Assembly: GCA_937944885.1 (NCBI GenBank)
Contig: CALFBB010000049.1
Span: forward strand, 1 to 45,445
Reading direction: 5' to 3'
DNA: 45,445 nucleotides
Source: an uncultured cyanobacterium
Lineage (GTDB): Bacteria > Cyanobacteriota > Cyanobacteriia > Thermostichales > Thermostichaceae
The notes under the pieces were generated by a model that had not been told where the DNA came from, searched no databases, and saw only the letters and a list, made by a program, of their open reading frames with translations. Numbering within the stretch: position 1 is the first letter of the stretch; every line of letters starts with the position of its first letter. This document shows positions 17,972-26,362 of this stretch, piece after piece. The position numbers were made by a program, and so were the translations under genes.

Positions 17972-18862
17972 ATGACCCAAGCTGCTTCCGCTCACCCAGC
18001 CCGTTCTTCTGCTCTGCAACGCTGGATGCAAGGGATCCCCTTGCGGGCCTCGATTTTATTTCTATGTTTTTTGTGGACCTTGCCGACGGCAGGGTTGCTA
18101 ATTAGCTCCTTCCGAGAGCGCAGCGCCATTATCAGCTCCGGTTGGTGGACGGTTTTTGCTCATCCTTTTGAATTGACTCAGTGGACCTTGGAGAACTACC
18201 GGTCGGTACTGACCTCCGATGGCATGGGGCGGGCTTTCTTGAATAGCCTGCTGGTGTCGATCCCTGCTACGGTTATTCCGATTACCATTGCCGCTTTTGC
18301 CGCCTATGCGTTGGCTTGGATGCAGTTTCCGGGGCGGCAGTGGATCTTCGCCGGGATTGTCGCCCTGATGGTGGTGCCGCTACAGATGTCGTTGATTCCC
18401 ATGCTGCGGATTTACACCCAGTTGGGCCTGAACGGCACCTTTTTGGGGATTTGGTTGGCCCATACGGGGTTTGGCTTGCCTTTGGCCATCTATCTGCTGC
18501 ATAGCTCGATTGCCGGCTTGCCCAGGGAGATCATTGAGTCGGCCGCTGTGGATGGGGCCGGTCACTTTTCTACCTTTAGCCGCCTGGTGGTGCCGCTATC
18601 TTTGCCGGCGATTGCTTCTTTTGCCATTTTTCAGTTTCTCTGGACTTGGAATGATCTACTAGTGGCGCTGGTGTTTTTGGGGACCCGGCCAGATGTAGCA
18701 GTGGTAACAACACGGCTGTCGGAATTGGTGGGATCCCGTGGGCAAGACTGGCATATTCTCACGGCGGGTGCCTTTATCACGATGGTGATCCCCCTGCTGG
18801 TCTTTTTCTCGATGCAGCGCTATTTTGTGCGGGGTCTGTTGGCCGGATCGGTAAAGGGTTAA
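17972..18862 (+). CDS. ggtD: ABC importer inner-membrane permease, GgtD/AglG-like
   Basis: The chosen ATG at 17972 gives 296 residues with six membrane helices. A longer frame opens at 17879 within the previous gene, but its first 31 residues are hydrophobic and Phe/Ser-rich, unlike the family. The EAA loop reads ESAAVDGAGHFSTFSRLVVP. The C-terminus LVFFSMQRYFVRGLLAGSVKG is the normal MalG-type ending. No ATPase gene follows; chrA comes next. The ATPase is probably encoded elsewhere, as for ggtA in Synechocystis. Confidence 0.8.
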   Translation: MTQAASAHPARSSALQRWMQGIPLRASILFLCFLWTLPTAGLLISSFRERSAIISSGWWTVFAHPFELTQWTLENYRSVLTSDGMGRAFLNSLLVSIPATVIPITIAAFAAYALAWMQFPGRQWIFAGIVALMVVPLQMSLIPMLRIYTQLGLNGTFLGIWLAHTGFGLPLAIYLLHSSIAGLPREIIESAAVDGAGHFSTFSRLVVPLSLPAIASFAIFQFLWTWNDLLVALVFLGTRPDVAVVTTRLSELVGSRGQDWHILTAGAFITMVIPLLVFFSMQRYFVRGLLAGSVKG

Positions 18863-18954
18863 GTGGGCTCCTGTAGTCTTGATAGGGATCCCGAACGCAT
18901 GGCAGGATAATCTCGCTTATTTTGGGCCAACAGGCCGGAGGCTGAGTTTTAGCG

Positions 18955-20214
18955 ATGTCTTCCCAGCCTTCTCCCGATCCGCCTCCTAATGAGCAGGAGC
19001 AGCCCGGCCCCTTGCTTGCACGTTTACAGGAAATTGCCGAGGTATTTCTACGGCTGGGATGCTTGGGGTTCGGCGGCCCACAGGCCCATATTGCCATGCA
19101 AAACGATGAGGCGGTAACCCGGCGGGGCTGGATGAGCCAGGAACAGTTTACCGAAGGGGTAGGGCTGTGTGAAATGTTGCCCGGGCCTGCTTCTACGCAG
19201 ATGGCCATCTATGTCGGTTATGTGCGGGCGGGCAGGTTAGGAGCAGTCCTGGCAGGTTTATGCTTTATCGCCCCGGCTTGGCTGATCGAGGTGCTGTTTT
19301 CTTGGCTGTACTTTCACTGGCAAGAGGTGCCGCAGCTGCAGGGGGTGCTTTTTGGGGTAGCGCCGGTGGTGATCGCCATCATCTTGGCTTTCTGTTGGAA
19401 GCTGGGGCGCAAAGCGGTCAAACACCGAAGTCAAGTGGGGATCGCGGTAGCAGCTTTTGCCCTGCTGCTGCTCGGCAAGGTGAATATCCTGCTGCTGTTT
19501 GTCTTGGCAGCCGGGGTGGGGCTGGTGCTGTACGGGCCACGCTGTCCTTGGCCGGGGATCCCTGCTGTAGTGCCTTTGCCACTGATGACCTTGGCCCAGA
19601 CAGCGGTGGCCGGCGTTCCACCGGAAACCTTGACCCTAAGCAGCTTCTGGGGTCTAGAGCGCATTGGCACCTACTTTTGGCCGATGACCTTGTTTTTCCT
19701 GAAGGTGGGCAGTGCCATTTTCGGGGGGGGCCTAGTGATTATCCCCTTCATTGCCGAGGAGGTGGTGGAGAAGCTGGGCTGGCTGACGGCGGCAGAGTTT
19801 TTGGATGGGGTGGCCATTGGGCAATTTACCCCCGGCCCGGTGGTGCTGACGGCAGCCTTCATCGGCTACAAGGTGGCGGGGGTACTGGGGGCACTAACGG
19901 CAACGGTGGCAATTTTTGCCCCTTCTTTTGCCTTTATTCTGCTGGCAGCTCCGGTTTTGTTACGGATACGGCGCCAGGCTTGGGTACAGGGATCCCTGCG
20001 GGCGATCACGCCAACTGCACTGGGGGCAATTGCAGCGGCAACGATCCCATTGGCTCAAAATGCGTTGAGCCAAGAGACACCGGTAGCTACTGGGATAGCC
20101 CTGCTAATTGGGGGGGCGGCACTGGTGGGGTTGATGTACTTTAAGCTGCCCACCTGGCTGTTGGTGTTGGCGGGAGGGGGGGTGGGGTTACTCGTAGGAG
20201 GGCCGGTGCTCTAG
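18955..20214 (+). CDS. chrA: chromate transporter ChrA (CHR family, two-domain)
   Basis: The 419-residue polytopic protein is a long-chain CHR protein with two homologous halves. The first half has FLRLGCLGFGGPQAHIAM and CEMLPGPASTQMAIYVGY; the second has FLKVGSAIFGGGLVIIPFI and GVAIGQFTPGPVVLTAAFIGY. These are the paired FGGP/PGP signatures. The family exports chromate or takes part in sulfate-related anion transport. The gene contains a G8 run (19723-19730) and two G7 runs, all in frame. These serve as an internal control for the frameshifted G runs in the Cmr locus. Confidence 0.92.
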   Translation: MSSQPSPDPPPNEQEQPGPLLARLQEIAEVFLRLGCLGFGGPQAHIAMQNDEAVTRRGWMSQEQFTEGVGLCEMLPGPASTQMAIYVGYVRAGRLGAVLAGLCFIAPAWLIEVLFSWLYFHWQEVPQLQGVLFGVAPVVIAIILAFCWKLGRKAVKHRSQVGIAVAAFALLLLGKVNILLLFVLAAGVGLVLYGPRCPWPGIPAVVPLPLMTLAQTAVAGVPPETLTLSSFWGLERIGTYFWPMTLFFLKVGSAIFGGGLVIIPFIAEEVVEKLGWLTAAEFLDGVAIGQFTPGPVVLTAAFIGYKVAGVLGALTATVAIFAPSFAFILLAAPVLLRIRRQAWVQGSLRAITPTALGAIAAATIPLAQNALSQETPVATGIALLIGGAALVGLMYFKLPTWLLVLAGGGVGLLVGGPVL

Positions 20215-20570
20215 GGAGTATGGGTCAGAACAGGAAGGTTCAAAAAGCGGTTCACCTTGATGCAATACTCCATGCTTAGCGGTAGGGGCAAGCATTCCAA
20301 CAGCTTGGTTAGAACAGGGCTAATCAGCGGTTCCCGCCGGGCCATCTCGCTGGTAAGAGCAGCCTTCGGCATATTGCAATAGACCGCCGCAACCCCCATC
20401 GCCAAGGGCTCCGGCCAAGCACAGAGCAAACCCTACAGACAGCACCGTCAAATAGCACCGTTCTATGCAAATTCAGCCAAAATATCCACCGGATCAAAGC
20501 GCAACTGAGAAAACGCATAGGAACCTTCTGGACCCAAAATGGGCGCAGTCTGGGATCCCTCCTCGTTCAT
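20211..20570 (-). pseudogene. decayed remnant of a conserved cyanobacterial protein
   Basis: The minus strand holds disconnected pieces in different frames. An ATG at 20570 opens 35 residues ending at TAG 20463 (ILGPEGSYAFSQLRFDPVDI, then LAEFA). A second frame reads IERCYLTVL, and a third reads MPKAALTSEMARREPLISPV followed by LTKLLE up to a stop at 20211. The TSEMARRExLIxPVL block and the ILGxEGSYxFS start resemble a common cyanobacterial uncharacterised family with a nuclease-like fold. At least two frameshifts and loss of the C-terminus are needed to explain this. The remnant butts against the end of chrA, so a chrA-side deletion or insertion probably truncated it. Family recall is from memory. 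Confidence 0.45.
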
Positions 20571-20631
20571 CCTGCCCTTACCTTTTCGCGTTAGCGGTGC
20601 GGAGCACTTTCTTGAGCCGAGTCCCAAGCAA

Positions 20632-20811
20632 CTACCTTCGCGCTTTCCAGGTTCCTCCGTAGCGATAGAAAGGATTGTTCCGACTCAAGGGATCCCAGCA
20701 GGCAGGGCAGACCAACCACCAGCGCCCCGTGGCTTCAAACTGGATGCGGTAACGGAGGCGCACCCCTTGGCCGCAGTAGTGGCAGGGCTTGGGTTGAGAG
20801 CGAGCACTCAA
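20632..20811 (-). CDS. small zinc-ribbon protein, 59 residues, TTG start
   Basis: A TTG at 20811 with GAGG five bases upstream opens a 59-residue ORF. It starts SARSQPKPCHYCGQGVRLRY, continues FEATGRWWLVCPACWDPLSR, and ends GGTWKARR. The two pairs, CHYC (10-13) and CPAC (35-38), form a likely zinc ribbon, and the tail is basic. Its start lies 18 bases after the apcF stop on the same strand, so it is probably the second gene of an apcF operon. No named family is recognised; an RNA- or protein-binding adaptor is possible but unproven. Confidence 0.65.
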   Translation of the reverse strand: MSARSQPKPCHYCGQGVRLRYRIQFEATGRWWLVCPACWDPLSRNNPFYRYGGTWKARR

Positions 20812-20829
20812 CTTTTCCTCAGGGAGCGG

Positions 20830-21333
20830 TTAGATATCGGTTTCGCTTAGCTCAGCACTCATGTAGTCAAAGGGCTCAGCCACAAAGCTGTAATCCTCAT
20901 CGGATCCGAGCAGCTCCAGGGTGCGATCCTTCATGCTTTGTATGCCGATCACGGTCGGGGCAATCGGTACCCCCAGCGAGTTGTAGGTTTCTCGCAACCC
21001 CGCCAGCACCCGTTCATCCAAAATGCTGTTGTCGGCAGCTACCAGTGCATAAGAAGCATAGCGCAGATAGTAATCCATATCCCGCAAGCAGGTGGCGTAG
21101 CGGCGGGTGGTATAGGCATTGCCGCCTGGGCGAATCAGATCCGGCACCTGGGCGAACATGCGAGCAGCAGCCGTCTTGACAATATCCACCGAGTTGAGAT
21201 TGATAACATTGACGGCCTTGATGCGGCGTAATCCTGAATCATAAAACGACTTCAGAGCATCCATCGCATCCCGATCCAGGTAGCGGCCCGTCAAGTCGTA
21301 GGTTTTGATCAGTGTGGTCACAGCATCACGCAT
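20830..21333 (-). CDS. apcF: allophycocyanin beta-18 subunit ApcF (phycobilisome core)
   Basis: The 167-residue protein is a phycobiliprotein of the beta type. The chromophore Cys82 sits in RRYATCLRDMDYYLRY, and Asn72 in RPGGNAYTTRR is the usual methylated Asn. ApcF rather than ApcB is indicated by the MRDAVTTLIKTYDLTGRYLD start and the SFVAEPFDYMSAELSE end. ApcF sits with the core-membrane linker ApcE in the basal core cylinders and helps pass energy to photosystem II. ATG 21333 has GGAG seven bases upstream; a TTG two codons earlier is possible. The small zinc-ribbon gene follows closely. Confidence 0.92.
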   Translation of the reverse strand: MRDAVTTLIKTYDLTGRYLDRDAMDALKSFYDSGLRRIKAVNVINLNSVDIVKTAAARMFAQVPDLIRPGGNAYTTRRYATCLRDMDYYLRYASYALVAADNSILDERVLAGLRETYNSLGVPIAPTVIGIQSMKDRTLELLGSDEDYSFVAEPFDYMSAELSETDI

Positions 21334-21567
21334 ATCCAAACTCCGTTCCTGTAGTGTCTTTTATCAAGCGGCTGAGATGAAAAAATGAGAAGAGATTTTG
21401 CTAAGCGGGATCCGAATGCAAACCTCAGAAAGTGAGCGGCACCCCAGAAACAGCAAGGCTCTAGGCTTCCAATTTGCCCTCAGAAGTTTAACATGTGGGG
21501 GTTTCTTGCCGACTTCCCCTTAAGGGAATGGCAAATGTTGTTACGAAAATGTAACTTTTTGTAACAA

Positions 21568-22473
21568 TTAGGGATCCGGTAGCAACACCCGCAGGGGTTT
21601 CAGCAGGTTTTCTTGGCGCTGCCCCAAACCCAGGAACTGGCCGTCCTGATTCACGACCCGCAAGCTCCTGGAGTTGGGGTAGGGCGGCTCTAGGGGGATG
21701 CTCTGACCTTGCTGCCAGCGTTTTCCTGCCTCTGCCGATAAACACACCGACTCCCAATAGGCAAACCCTGCGGCAATCGGCAGAAGGGCTGCTGCCGGAT
21801 CAGGGGATGCTTGCCACTGCTCAAGGGGCAGACTCTGCTCAAGGACAAAAGGACCACTTTGCAGCCGCCGCAACCGGCTCATCAGGCCACCACAGCCCAA
21901 CTTTTCTCCCAGGTCCCGGGCAAGAGCGCGGATATAGGTGCCCGGGCTACAGGCAATCTCCACATCCAGCTCTGGGAACTCACCCGGTCGCCAATCCAGC
22001 AGGCGCAGTTGATGAATCACAATGGGACGGGGTTCTAGCTGCAGCTGAGACGTTTCTACCCCGGCACGCGCTAGCTCGTAAAGCTTCTTGCCCTGCCGCT
22101 TGACAGCACTGTAGAGAGGGGGCACCTGCATCCCTGGGCCGACAAACTCCTGTAAACAGCGCTCCACCTGCTCCCGATCCCAATCGGCACAAGGGGATCC
22201 CACTTGGATCTGCCCCTCGGCATCATCCGTATCGCTGCGCTGCCCTAGGCGAAAGGTAGCCCGATAGACTTTCTCCCCGGCCAAAAAGGATAAAAACCGT
22301 GTTGCCCGCCCCACCGCAATTGGTAAAACCCCAGTTGCCGCCGGATCAAGGGTGCCCCCATGCCCTACCTGACGGGTGCGCAACACCCGCCGTACCACCG
22401 CTACGCAGTCGTGGGAGGTGAAGCCTGCCGGTTTATCCAGATTGAGAAAACCCTCTAGGGATGCCATGGCCAT
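21568..22473 (-). CDS. truB: tRNA pseudouridine-55 synthase TruB
   Basis: The 301-residue protein has the TruB start GFLNLDKPAGFTSHDCV and the catalytic Asp43 in GHGGTLDPAATGVLPIAVG. It also has KVYRATFRLGQRSDTDDAEG, VPPLYSAVKRQGKKLYELAR and SPGTYIRALARDLGEKLG. It makes pseudouridine-55 in the T loop of tRNAs. Length is normal. Two ATG codons (22473 and 22467) are both possible starts. It is a lone gene, divergent from the EamA transporter at 22555. Confidence 0.95.
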   Translation of the reverse strand: MAMASLEGFLNLDKPAGFTSHDCVAVVRRVLRTRQVGHGGTLDPAATGVLPIAVGRATRFLSFLAGEKVYRATFRLGQRSDTDDAEGQIQVGSPCADWDREQVERCLQEFVGPGMQVPPLYSAVKRQGKKLYELARAGVETSQLQLEPRPIVIHQLRLLDWRPGEFPELDVEIACSPGTYIRALARDLGEKLGCGGLMSRLRRLQSGPFVLEQSLPLEQWQASPDPAAALLPIAAGFAYWESVCLSAEAGKRWQQGQSIPLEPPYPNSRSLRVVNQDGQFLGLGQRQENLLKPLRVLLPDP

Positions 22474-22554
22474 TTTTCAATCATTAAGATTTGTAAGCAA
22501 GCCAGCTGAGCACTTAACATAGGGTTAACTTTCGTAGCCAAGCTCTCAGTTCTC

Positions 22555-23571
22555 ATGTCCCAATCTGCTCTATTTCCTCAGCCTATCTGGCAACGCCTGC
22601 TGATGATTGCCCCTTTCTTTCTGTGGGGATCGGCGATGGTGGTGATGCGCGATGCCTTGGCGGAAACCACACCGCTCTTCATTGCCATTCTGCGGCTGTT
22701 ACCGGCCGGGATCCTGGTGCTAGCCTTCCGACTTTGGCAAGGGCGTGGCTCTGTGGCTCAATCTCACCCCAAACCCTGGCATCCTCAAGGGCTACGGGGC
22801 TGGCTGTGGATCCTGGCTTTTGCCCTGGTGGATGGCACCTGCTTCCAAGGTTTTTTGGCTCAAGGCTTAACCGAAACCGGCGCTGGCTTGGGCTCCGTTC
22901 TGATCGACTCGCAACCGCTGGCCGTGGCACTGATGGCCACTTGGTTCTATCGGGAACGGATGGGATCCCTCGGTTGGGTCAGTCTCGGCATTGGGGTATT
23001 GGGCATTGGCATCATCGGCCTATCGGGTGGGGGATCCCTGCAACTGAACTCCGGAGTGATTTGGATGTTAATGGCTTCTTTGTCGATGGCCATCGGCACC
23101 GTGATGATGCCGAAAGTGGCGCAAGTGGCAGATCCGGTATTGGCCACCGGTTGGCACATGGTCTTGGGCAGCCTACCCTTAATTCTGCTTGCCGGGCTGA
23201 CAGAAACCCACCCCTGGCAGGGTTTAAGTGGGATCCACTGGTTGGGCTTGCTCTATGCTTCCGTCTTTGGCAGTGCCCTGGCCTATGCCTTGTTTTTCTA
23301 CTTTGCCTCGCAAGAGAACCTGACCGAGTTCAGCTCCCTCACTTTTCTAACCCCCGTATTTGCCCTCTTGTTTGGCAGCACCTTGCTAGGGGAATCCCTA
23401 ACGCGGTGGCAATGGGTGGGCGTGGGCATTACCCTCATCTGTGTCTATCTAATTAACCACCGCCAAGAATGGCAAGCGCGGCTACGCCTAGGCTGGAAAG
23501 GGATCCTCTCAGAACTGGGCTTGGGTTGGGTGCTAAGCACCGTTGAAATTCGCGACAGCAACCCAGATTGA
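22555..23571 (+). CDS. EamA/DMT family transporter
   Basis: The 338-residue membrane protein has ten predicted helices in two EamA repeats. The first starts FFLWGSAMVVMRDALAETTP and the second at about residue 165 (GVIWMLMASLSMAIGTVMMP). The conserved end LLGESLTRWQWVGVGITLIC is typical. These drug/metabolite transporters move amino acids or other small metabolites; substrate is not predictable. The last 35 residues are an extra soluble tail. No SD-like sequence is obvious before the ATG. Confidence 0.85.
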   Translation: MSQSALFPQPIWQRLLMIAPFFLWGSAMVVMRDALAETTPLFIAILRLLPAGILVLAFRLWQGRGSVAQSHPKPWHPQGLRGWLWILAFALVDGTCFQGFLAQGLTETGAGLGSVLIDSQPLAVALMATWFYRERMGSLGWVSLGIGVLGIGIIGLSGGGSLQLNSGVIWMLMASLSMAIGTVMMPKVAQVADPVLATGWHMVLGSLPLILLAGLTETHPWQGLSGIHWLGLLYASVFGSALAYALFFYFASQENLTEFSSLTFLTPVFALLFGSTLLGESLTRWQWVGVGITLICVYLINHRQEWQARLRLGWKGILSELGLGWVLSTVEIRDSNPD

Positions 23572-23740
23572 TTCCCCTAACCTGGATAAATGAATCGATC
23601 CTGCCCCTGGCCTAGTCGGTAAAACTCCCTGAACTCTCCATGAGCTGATGAATTGGATTAGGAGGAATTGAGTTAACGGGTGAGGGATCCCTTGGGATCG
23701 GGGAGCAGAGCCCCGAAATTAGGATTGCGTCAGGGATCCC

Positions 23741-24736
23741 TTAAGCAGGCAAGAACCCCATAGCCTCCCGTACCGTTTGCAGGGTTTGGTTGGCAATAGC
23801 ACGGGCTTTGGCCGCATTTTCTCGCATCAGAGACAGCAGATAGTCAGGGGCATCCCAGAGCTCCCGGTAGCGCCTTTGAATTGGTTCCAGGGTAGCAATG
23901 ATGCTCTCGGCCAGCAGCGGCTTGAACTGTCCCCAACCCATCTCAGCACACTCAGCCGCCACTGCTTCTTTGCTTTTGCCAGAGGTAAGCAGATAGATGG
24001 TCAGCAAATTATTGGCTTCTGGACGAGCCGGATCGTCGAAGGTAATGCCGCGAATCGGGTCGGTTTTGCACTTTTGAATTTTCTTGCGGATGGTATCGGG
24101 AGTATCCAGTAGATTGATACGGCTCAAATCTGAAGGATCCGACTTCGACATCTTGCGGGTGCCATCGCTTAGGCTCATCACCCGTGCCCCCTCCGGGCGA
24201 ATCAAAGCTTCGGGAATCTGAAAGATCTCACCAAAGCGGTCATTAAAGCGGCGGGCAATATCCCGGCATAGCTCAATGTGCTGCCGTTGATCCTCCCCCA
24301 CCGGCACATACTTGGGTTGATAGAGCAAAATATCCGCTGCCTGCAAAATCGGGTAGCTGAACAAACCCACACTGGTTTCTTCCCCCTGTTTCTCTTTCTT
24401 TTCCTTGTACTGAATCATGCGCTCGGCCCAGTTCATGGGGGTGATCGTGTTGAAGAGCCAGGCCAACTCGGTGTGGGCAGCCACATGGGACTGCACAAAC
24501 AAAACACAGTGCTCCAGGCTCAGGCCACAAGCCAAATACAGAGCAAACAGTGAGCGAGTGCGTTCCCCCAGCAGCTTGGGATCTTGGGGGACAGTAACAG
24601 CATGCTGATCGACGATGCAAAAGAAGTTCTCATACTGCTCCTGCTCAGCCACCCAATTTCTGATTGCCCCCAAGTAATTACCCAAATGCAATTCACCAGA
24701 AGGCTGAATACCGGAGAAAGTGCGTGGCTTGGTCAT
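23741..24736 (-). CDS. trpS: tryptophanyl-tRNA synthetase
   Basis: The 331-residue class I synthetase has the HIGH-type motif HLGN (17-20) in SGIQPSGELHLGNYLGAI. The KMSKS loop is in SDGTRKMSKSDPSDLSRI. Internal TrpRS blocks (TPMNWAERMIQYKEKKEK, PVGEDQRQHIELCRDIA) are present. It charges tRNA-Trp. Length is that of bacterial TrpRS. It is divergently oriented to the small Crr7-like gene. Confidence 0.96.
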   Translation of the reverse strand: MTKPRTFSGIQPSGELHLGNYLGAIRNWVAEQEQYENFFCIVDQHAVTVPQDPKLLGERTRSLFALYLACGLSLEHCVLFVQSHVAAHTELAWLFNTITPMNWAERMIQYKEKKEKQGEETSVGLFSYPILQAADILLYQPKYVPVGEDQRQHIELCRDIARRFNDRFGEIFQIPEALIRPEGARVMSLSDGTRKMSKSDPSDLSRINLLDTPDTIRKKIQKCKTDPIRGITFDDPARPEANNLLTIYLLTSGKSKEAVAAECAEMGWGQFKPLLAESIIATLEPIQRRYRELWDAPDYLLSLMRENAAKARAIANQTLQTVREAMGFLPA

Positions 24737-24848
24737 AGGGTGAGGAGAATCTCAAAAACAAACAAGAAAACTCCTCTTAGGATATCAGGGCCGTTACGAT
24801 AAATTGGCCCATGATGAATGATGAATCCAGACAAAACAGGACCTACCC

Positions 24849-25136
24849 ATGTCCGACTACGAACCCGAGCAACTGCGCGCTGCCAACCATTACGTGCTGC
24901 TCATGCCCGGCCTACCGGAGCAGTTCCTCAGCTTGGAAGAATTAAAAGAGTTCCTCGAGCAGTTGTTGGAGGAGCATCCCCACCTGATTGATGCCGATCT
25001 AGCCCGCTACCCCAACCGACAAGCCCAAGTCCAACGATTGATCGATACAACTTGTGAAGTGGAAGTAACCCCCGGCGAGATCTTACAGTGGCACCCTGTG
25101 CGTCTGAACAAACGGGCCGTAAATCCCCGTCACTAG
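24849..25136 (+). CDS. Crr7-like protein (NDH-1 related)
   Basis: The 95-residue soluble protein has the pattern HYVLLMPGLPEQFLSLEELK, then EFLEQLLEEHP and later TCEVEVTPGEILQWHPVRL. This resembles chlororespiratory reduction protein 7, first found in plants as needed for accumulation of the chloroplast NDH complex, with short cyanobacterial homologues. The match is recalled by pattern, not searched. It lies 122 bases upstream of ycf3 on the same strand; both would serve photosynthetic electron transport complexes. Confidence 0.55.
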   Translation: MSDYEPEQLRAANHYVLLMPGLPEQFLSLEELKEFLEQLLEEHPHLIDADLARYPNRQAQVQRLIDTTCEVEVTPGEILQWHPVRLNKRAVNPRH

Positions 25137-25258
25137 ATTCCTTGATATCCCTTGTAAAACTAGGTGGAGCTTTGTAGGGATCCGGGCCTAAGCATGATAC
25201 AACGCAAGAGTAAGCATTGCCATTACGCACTCTACACGCACTCTAAAAGGGGTCAACC

Positions 25259-25780
25259 ATGCCTCGTAGCATGAAGAACGACAACTTCATTGACAAAAGC
25301 TTCACCGTCATGGCGGATCTCATCCTGAAGTTGATGCCAGGCGTGAGCCCCGACCAGAAAAAAGCCTTTGCCTACTACCGCGATGGCATGGCTGCTCAAG
25401 GGGATGGAGAATACGCCGAAGCCCTCGAAAACTACAAAGCAGCCCTCGCCCTCGAAGAAGGGGAGGAAGACCGCAGCTACATCCTCTACAACATGGGCTT
25501 GATCTACCAAAGCAACGGCGAGATCGATAAAGCCCTAGAGCATTACCAGCAGGCCCTTGAGCTGAACCCACGTCTGTGCTCTGCTCTGAACAACATTGCC
25601 GTCTTGCTGCACCACCGCGGTGAAGCCAGCCTAGAAGCCGGTGACGAAGAGACGGCAGAAGCCTTGTTTGATGAAGCGGCCCAATACTGGATCCGCGCCA
25701 TTCGCATTGCTCCCAACAATTACATCGAGGCGCAAAACTGGCTAAAAATCACCGGTCGGGCCAACTTGGAAGTGTACTAA
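25259..25780 (+). CDS. ycf3: photosystem I assembly protein Ycf3
   Basis: The 173-residue protein begins [20 protein letters not shown], the conserved Ycf3 start. Three TPR units follow ([40 protein letters not shown], a third including [20 protein letters not shown]). Ycf3 is a peripheral thylakoid chaperone that helps assemble PsaA/PsaB with peripheral subunits. Length matches the family. gatC follows 54 bases later on the same strand. Confidence 0.96.
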   Translation: MPRSMKNDNFIDKSFTVMADLILKLMPGVSPDQKKAFAYYRDGMAAQGDGEYAEALENYKAALALEEGEEDRSYILYNMGLIYQSNGEIDKALEHYQQALELNPRLCSALNNIAVLLHHRGEASLEAGDEETAEALFDEAAQYWIRAIRIAPNNYIEAQNWLKITGRANLEVY

Positions 25781-25834
25781 GGCTCCAGGTGAATAGGTTA
25801 AATTGGTAACTCAAGGGATGCTCAGGAGAGGCCA

Positions 25835-26128
25835 ATGCTCAAACGGGAAGAGGTACAACATGTTGCTCATTTGGCTCGCCTAGAGCTGACTGAGGAAGAA
25901 GAAATCCAGTTTACCGAACAGCTAGCGGATATCTTGGCCTATGTGGAGCAACTAAAACAGCTGGATACAGAAGGAGTGGAGCCGACGTTCCATGTGCTGG
26001 ATGTGGAATTGCCCACCCGTCCAGATGAGGTGCAACCTTATCCAGACGTAGAAGGGATCCTGGCCAATGCCCCTGACCGTGCCGATACCTTCTTTAAGGT
26101 ACCCCGTATTCTGGAGGCGGAGGAGTGA
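25835..26128 (+). CDS. gatC: Asp/Glu-tRNA(Asn/Gln) amidotransferase subunit C
   Basis: The 97-residue protein has the GatC pattern: VQHVAHLARLELTEEEEIQF, LADILAYVEQLKQLDTEGVE, PTFHVLDVELPTRPDEVQPY and a C-terminal FKVPRILE. GatC stabilises GatA in the complex that converts misacylated Glu-tRNA(Gln) or Asp-tRNA(Asn). GatA and GatB are not in this window. AGGAGAGG lies just before the ATG. Confidence 0.93.
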   Translation: MLKREEVQHVAHLARLELTEEEEIQFTEQLADILAYVEQLKQLDTEGVEPTFHVLDVELPTRPDEVQPYPDVEGILANAPDRADTFFKVPRILEAEE

Positions 26129-26362
26129 CCAGAGCTCCTTTTTCGGGCAGAGAACGGGCAAAGAATCAGTTTGTTCGCACCTTATTCCTCCTCAAGAGAA
26201 GCTTCACACAGCCTCCTCCTGCAGCCACCTATGGGTTTGTAGCAAAATAAACTCAGACATCCCAATGCGCCTTGCTTCAGCAGGTTAGCCGGAGTACTTC
26301 TGTCAGGACATTGTTCTCTCTCTAGAAAGAGAACAAGCAATGGCTCTGTAGGAGGATTGAAC

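Noticed and set aside
23690-23740. Hairpin CGGGG-N7-CCCCG behind trpS as terminator
   Set aside because: The stem is only five base pairs and no T run follows on the minus strand.
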